From NCBI GenBank assembly GCA_020723285.1, contig DYJE01000037.1:1-45658 (forward strand): a DNA stretch of 45,658 nt. Direction: 5' to 3'. This DNA comes from Desulforapulum autotrophicum (GTDB taxonomy: Bacteria > Desulfobacterota > Desulfobacteria > Desulfobacterales > Desulfolunaceae). The notes under the pieces are model-generated. The model searched no databases. It was given only the letters and a program-made list of their open reading frames with translations, and was not told the DNA's origin. Below, one piece after another: positions 41,633-45,658 of this stretch. The stretch's first letter is position 1, and every line of letters begins with the position of its first letter. The position numbers and the translations under genes are program-made.

Positions 41633-42241
41633 ATGGAAATCGGCAACCGGAAAAACCAGCAGGAAAAAAGCCAGAAAATGCGGATGCGGCTGATCCACGC
41701 CACCCTGGACTGCCTCCAGGACTACGGGTTCAGCGGGGCGTCTCTTGCCCGCATCCTTGAACGCGCGGATGTGTCACGGGGGGCCTGGCGTCATCATTAT
41801 TCCACGAAAAACGACCTGGTGGCCGCCGCGTCGGAATACCTGCTTTCAACAGCCCTCGACAAAGCCAGGGCCGTGGCCGAAACCCTTTCCGTTGAAACCG
41901 GTGCCATCGAAGACATTCTCGAACTCATCTGGGACCAGTTCTATCAGGGGCGGTACCGGGATGTGTGGGTGGAGTTCAATGTGGCCTGCCGCACCGACGC
42001 TGAACTTCATCAACGGTTGACCCCGGTGATCCGGGCTTTTTTCCAAACCATGGACCGGATCTGGGCCGATCGCCTTTCCGGTTTGTCACGGCCGGACCTG
42101 AAAGCGGAAACCGTGATGAACCTCAGTCTGTACCTGCTCCGGGGCATGTCCTTCCAGTCCATCTCCATGGACGATCCCGATCATTACAAGACCATGAGAA
42201 AAGCCTGGGCCGCCATGCTCGCCCGGATGCTGGACCGCTGA
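41633..42241 (+). CDS. TetR-family transcriptional regulator
   Basis: 202 residues. The N-terminal HTH is clear: RLIHATLDCLQDYGFSGASL, then ARILERADVSRGAWRHHYST. The C-terminal part is a typical ligand-binding domain. The ligand is unknown; the flavoprotein dehydrogenase gene downstream, with an operator just before it, is the likely target. Confidence 0.9.
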   Translation: MEIGNRKNQQEKSQKMRMRLIHATLDCLQDYGFSGASLARILERADVSRGAWRHHYSTKNDLVAAASEYLLSTALDKARAVAETLSVETGAIEDILELIWDQFYQGRYRDVWVEFNVACRTDAELHQRLTPVIRAFFQTMDRIWADRLSGLSRPDLKAETVMNLSLYLLRGMSFQSISMDDPDHYKTMRKAWAAMLARMLDR

Positions 42242-42274
42242 CAGCATTCCTTTAATGATGAATGAAAAAATCGC

Positions 42275-42331
42275 TTGACTTCGTGGGCTTGTCCTGATCA
42301 TATAAAAAAACAAACCGAACAGTTTGTTTTT
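42275..42331 (+). promoter_or_regulatory. Promoter and TetR-type operator for the flavoprotein dehydrogenase
   Basis: A -35 TTGACT (42275-42280) and a -10-like TCATAT about 17 bases on. Directly after it is a palindrome with perfect 10-base arms AAAAACAAAC and GTTTGTTTTT around 6 bases (42306-42331). A repressor here would block the promoter start. Confidence 0.75.
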
Positions 42332-42367
42332 ATCTTCCAAAAACCATCTTTCAAGCAGGGGGAATCC

Positions 42368-43999
42368 ATGGCGGAACCAAACAGGATCTATCAGGCGGAT
42401 GTCATTGTCATCGGCGGGGGGCTCGCAGGGCTTGTGGCGGCTTACGAGCTTCTGGACCAGAACAAGAGCGTGGTGATTCTCGAACGGGACACACGAGAAA
42501 AGCTGGGCGGTCTTGCCAAGGATTCCTTTGGCGGCATCATGATGGTGGACACCCCCCTCCAGCGGAAAAACGGCATCCGGGACAACCCGGAACTGGCCCT
42601 TTCCGACTGGTACAACTACGCCCGTTTCGACGACGACGCCGTATGGCCGAAACGCTGGGCTGCCCAGTATGTGGCGAGGTCCAGGGACATCATCCACGAC
42701 TGGCTGGCGGAGCGCAAGGTCACGTTTCTCCCGGTGGTGAACTGGCCGGAGCGCGGCCTCTATGTGCCGGGCAACTCGGTGCCGCGCTGGCACATCGCCT
42801 GGGGCACGGGGTACGGCATCATCGAAGCGATATTAAACGACCTTTACGCCCATCCGAACATCAAAAACCTCACCATTCACTGCGATCATCAGGTCAACGG
42901 TCTCGATGTCACCGACGGAGCCGTCACCGGATGCCACGGCGTCCTTGAAGGCACCGCCACCGAATTCCGGGCCGAGGGCAAGGCCGTGGTGGCGGCGGCG
43001 GGCGGCATGTGCGGCGGCGATCTTTCCATGGTCCGTGAGAACTGGTACAAACCCTGGGGCGCTCCGCCGAAAATCCTCCTGAACGGATCTCATCCATACG
43101 CCGATGGAAAAATCCACCGGTGCATCCAAAGTGTGGGCGGAAACATCACCCATCTGGACAAACAGTGGCATTACGCAGCGGGTGTCCGCTACCCCAACGC
43201 CGATATGGAAAACAAGGGGCTGAGTCTTGTTCCGCCCCGGTCCGCATTGTGGCTGAACGCCCTGGGCCAGCGGATCATGGCTCCGGGGCCTCTGGTCAGC
43301 TACACCGACACCCGCCATCTGGTGGAACAGATCCTGAAACAGCCCGGCCAGTATTCCTGGCACCTGATGAACTGGAAAATCGCCATCAAGGAACTGGCCG
43401 TCTCCGGCAGCGAACATATGAAGGCCTTCCGCTACCGGAACAAGGTGAAACTGGTGAAAGATGTGCTTTTGGGCAACACCGAACTGGTAAAACGTCTGAT
43501 CCGGGAATCCAGGGATTTTGTGGTGGCCGACAATCTGACCGAACTGGTCAAAAAGATGAACAGCATGGACAACGAATTTCAGGTGGACGCGGACACAGTG
43601 AAAGCCGAAGTCCGGGCCTATGATGGACGTATCGGACGTGGCACGGCGTATCACAACGACGACCAGTTGCGGCGTATCGCCGATTTCAGGACTTATCGCG
43701 GCGACAAAATCCGCATGTGCAAGGCCCAGGCCATCGACGATCCCAAAGCCCGGCCCCTTATCGCCATCCGCCAGTTCATCTTAAGCCGGAAAAGCCTGGG
43801 CGGAGCCCAGACCGATCTGGCCTGCCGGGTTCTCACCCCTTCGGGAGAAGTGATCCCCGGTCTTTACGCCGCAGGTGAAACCGCAGGTTTCGGCGGAGGC
43901 GGCATCCACGGTCTGGGGTCCCTTGAAGGCACCTTTCTTGGAAGCTGTGTGCTCATGGGACGGATCGCGGCCCAGGCGATTTGCGGGAAGACGCTTTGA
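42368..43999 (+). CDS. FAD-dependent dehydrogenase (3-ketosteroid dehydrogenase / fumarate-reductase-like)
   Basis: 543 residues from MAEPNR, preceded by an AGGGGGA ribosome site. N-terminal FAD site DVIVIGGGLAGLVAAYEL, LGGLAKDSFGG, and C-terminal GLYAAGETAGFGGGGIHGLGSLEGTFLG that closes over FAD. It fits the group of soluble FAD-binding dehydrogenases related to KstD and fumarate reductase. The substrate is unknown. Likely repressed by the TetR protein encoded upstream. Confidence 0.88.
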   Translation: MAEPNRIYQADVIVIGGGLAGLVAAYELLDQNKSVVILERDTREKLGGLAKDSFGGIMMVDTPLQRKNGIRDNPELALSDWYNYARFDDDAVWPKRWAAQYVARSRDIIHDWLAERKVTFLPVVNWPERGLYVPGNSVPRWHIAWGTGYGIIEAILNDLYAHPNIKNLTIHCDHQVNGLDVTDGAVTGCHGVLEGTATEFRAEGKAVVAAAGGMCGGDLSMVRENWYKPWGAPPKILLNGSHPYADGKIHRCIQSVGGNITHLDKQWHYAAGVRYPNADMENKGLSLVPPRSALWLNALGQRIMAPGPLVSYTDTRHLVEQILKQPGQYSWHLMNWKIAIKELAVSGSEHMKAFRYRNKVKLVKDVLLGNTELVKRLIRESRDFVVADNLTELVKKMNSMDNEFQVDADTVKAEVRAYDGRIGRGTAYHNDDQLRRIADFRTYRGDKIRMCKAQAIDDPKARPLIAIRQFILSRKSLGGAQTDLACRVLTPSGEVIPGLYAAGETAGFGGGGIHGLGSLEGTFLGSCVLMGRIAAQAICGKTL

Positions 44000-44008
44000 T
44001 GGGTGAGC

Positions 44009-44043
44009 GTTTTCCATAGCCGTCGGGCGACTTTTACCCGTCC
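44009..44043. mobile_element. Decayed piece of the MITE-like element
   Basis: TTTTCCATAGCCGTCGGGCG followed by ACTTTTACCCGTCC matches the right end of the element at 34337-34486 with several changes. Only about 35 bases remain. Confidence 0.65.
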
Positions 44044-44123
44044 GCCTTGGGGATCTTAATCGATATAAGGACTCTTCCTTAAAAACGCCATGGGACACCG
44101 GGTGCCGGGATACATCAAGCCCT

Positions 44124-45494
44124 TCACGCGCAGGCTCTCACCGTGCCGAAGGCCACATCCCTCCGGCTGCCCGGGCTCCAGATGTGCATCCGTTCGGCTG
44201 CGGCGAGAAGTTCGCTGCGGAAGGCGGGATGGGCGATGCTGATCAGGGCTTCGGCCCGTTCCCAGGTGGATTTCCCTTTGAGGGACACCATGCCGAACTC
44301 CGTGACCACGTAGTGGGTGATGGTTCGGGGAAGGGTAACCACCGTGCCGGGTTCGAACATTGGCTTGATGCGGGAGGTGATGTTTCCGTTCCTGTCCTTC
44401 ACCGTGGAGGAAAGGCAGATAAAGGATTTTCCGTTCTGGGAATGATAAGCCCCGTAGGCAAAATCGAACTGGCCGCCGGTGCCGGTGATGTGCCGGAAGC
44501 CTGCGGATTCCGAGGACACCTGGCCGTAAAGATCCACTTCCAGGGCGTTGTTGATGGACACCACCTTGGGATTGGCTGAGATATGGGTGAGGGTGTTGGT
44601 GTAATCCACGGGATAGCTGGCGCAGACAGGATTTTCGTTCAGGAAGTCATACAGCCTTCGGCTGCCCAGGGCAAAGGTGTAGGTCATCCGGTTCCGGTCC
44701 AGTGCTTTTCTGCTGTTGGTGATTTTGCCGTTCTCGAACATGTCCAGGTAGGCGTCGGCCAGCATTTCCGTGTGAACCCCGAGGTCCTTCAGATTGGACT
44801 TCGCGATCATCTTGCCGATGGCGTTGGGAAGCCCGCCGATGCCCAGCTGAATGCAGGAGCCATCCTCGATCTGGTCCATGATGAGGGCCGCGATGCTCTG
44901 GTCCACCTGTGAGATTTCAGGTTCGGGCAACGTCAGCAGGGGTTTGTTGTCCGATTCCACGATGAAATCCACTTGCGAGACATGCACGGCATGGTCGTAG
45001 CCGCCCAGGCAGCGGGGCATGTTTTCGTTCACTTCCACCACGACGATCCGGGCGTTGTCGATGACGGCCTTCTGGAAGGAGTTGGCGATGCCGAAGTTGA
45101 AGTATCCGTCGGTGTCCATGGGGGCGGTTCTCACCATGCACACGTCGGTGCGGATGTTCTGACGGTAGTGGGACGGGCCTTCATGGTAGACGAAGGGAAT
45201 GAAATGGCAGCCTCCCCGGTCATGGTTCTTTCGTTCCGCGCCGCTGAAATGCCAGCTGTTGTAAACAAAACCGCCGCCGTTCATGCCTTCCGCCGCCACC
45301 GCCGCCGTACCGGGAAAGGCCAGAGCCCTTATTTTAACATCGGTGAGTTCGGGCCGCCGTTTTGCGAGGGCCGCGTCCAGGAATTCAGGGGCGCAGCAGA
45401 ACGCGCCGTAATCCACCCAGTCCCCGGACTTGACCACAGACACGGCTTTTTCAGCGGCTACGATTTTGTTTCGATAGTCTTCCATGATGCTCAT
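44124..45494 (-). CDS. Acetyl-CoA hydrolase/CoA-transferase family protein
   Basis: About 456 residues from MSIMEDYR, chosen for the AGGGGGC ribosome site upstream. Family signatures are QLGIGGLPNAIGKMI, LGVHTEMLADAYLDMFENG, INNALEVDLYGQVSSES (the Glu here is the expected CoA carrier) and GTGGQFDFAYGAYHSQNGKS. Resembles 4-hydroxybutyrate or butyrate CoA-transferases; the exact acid is not readable. Could activate short acids for fermentation or feed PHA synthesis, which is speculative. Confidence 0.88.
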   Translation of the reverse strand: MSIMEDYRNKIVAAEKAVSVVKSGDWVDYGAFCCAPEFLDAALAKRRPELTDVKIRALAFPGTAAVAAEGMNGGGFVYNSWHFSGAERKNHDRGGCHFIPFVYHEGPSHYRQNIRTDVCMVRTAPMDTDGYFNFGIANSFQKAVIDNARIVVVEVNENMPRCLGGYDHAVHVSQVDFIVESDNKPLLTLPEPEISQVDQSIAALIMDQIEDGSCIQLGIGGLPNAIGKMIAKSNLKDLGVHTEMLADAYLDMFENGKITNSRKALDRNRMTYTFALGSRRLYDFLNENPVCASYPVDYTNTLTHISANPKVVSINNALEVDLYGQVSSESAGFRHITGTGGQFDFAYGAYHSQNGKSFICLSSTVKDRNGNITSRIKPMFEPGTVVTLPRTITHYVVTEFGMVSLKGKSTWERAEALISIAHPAFRSELLAAAERMHIWSPGSRRDVAFGTVRACA

Positions 45495-45554
45495 ACCTTT
45501 TGCCCCCTTTGGGTTTGAGTGGTTTTCATACATTCGTTCCGAATGATAAATCGG

Positions 45555-45582
45555 TGAACATCGAACATCGAACGCCCAACAT
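45555..45582. repeat. GAACATCGAACGCCCAACATC-type repeat
   Basis: GAACATCGAACATCGAACG followed by CCCAACATC, the same repeat type as at 36281-36316. It directly abuts the second MITE copy. Confidence 0.7.
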
Positions 45583-45658
45583 CGATGGACTCGTAAAAAG
45601 TCGCCGATGGCTATGGAAAAAGGCCCAGAGGCAAGGCATAGTGTTTGGCCACTTGCTA
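45583..45658. mobile_element. Second copy of the MITE-like element, cut by the window end
   Basis: Starts GATGGACTCGTAAAAAGTC and matches the reverse complement of the 34337-34486 element for about 67 bases with one base missing, so it lies in the opposite orientation. After GTTTGGCCA the sequence departs (CTTGCTA); the other end is outside the window. Confidence 0.85.

Overview
The window looks like a chromosomal piece of a Gram-negative anaerobe, most likely a Desulfobacterota (former Deltaproteobacteria) sulfate-reducer-type organism. This is an inference from the gene families: an archaeal-type thymidylate synthase beside a DUF166-like gene, an iron-sulfur protein, a ferredoxin-nitroreductase fusion, hypAB, feoAB with its Cys-rich companion, a class I type PHA synthase, and many dispersed hairpin repeats between genes. 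No rRNA is present and no intact tRNA gene was seen, so the genus cannot be fixed.

Positions 1-12009 are the right end of an integrated genomic island. The right boundary is a 49-bp copy of the 3' half of tRNA-Asp (11961-12009), followed by what looks like the native tRNA terminator. Inside the boundary, all on the minus strand, lie a frameshifted tyrosine integrase, a higBA toxin-antitoxin pair with a readable promoter and two operators, a 5'-truncated HTH gene, and a five-gene defence operon: hsdR, hsdM, an AlbA_2/ATPase protein, hsdS, and a large SMC/RloC-like ATPase with a possible HEPN-type nuclease tail. Every junction in that operon is a one-base stop/start overlap. The left end of the island, where an intact tRNA-Asp is predicted, lies outside the window.

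Positions 12285-19729 hold a PHA synthase, a PocR-domain protein and a chromate resistance locus. The locus is divergent: an HD-domain protein, an MFS exporter and ChrA on the minus strand; ChrB split into two genes plus a rhodanese on the plus strand. The shared intergenic region carries two related palindromes, one just downstream of each candidate promoter. Positions 19769-26463 hold archaeal-type thymidylate synthase, ThpR and a DUF166-like gene, a Tat-exported M15 peptidase, a base-excision pair (AlkA-like glycosylase and endonuclease IV) and a class A penicillin-binding protein.

Positions 26743-32267 (minus strand) hold a polyferredoxin-like protein, hypB-hypA, a patatin-like lipase, a ferredoxin-nitroreductase and a kinase-like protein. 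Then follow an ABC-F ATPase, a lipoprotein SGNH hydrolase, an unknown membrane-anchored protein, a DUF1573 protein and ftsY with an N-terminal membrane segment. The last part has feoA-feoB-Cys-rich protein under a DtxR-like palindrome, a TetR regulator next to a flavoprotein dehydrogenase with a clear operator, and a CoA-transferase. A MITE-like element with terminal inverted repeats and a 6-bp target duplication sits at 34337-34486; a second copy runs off the right end of the window and a decayed piece lies at about 44010.
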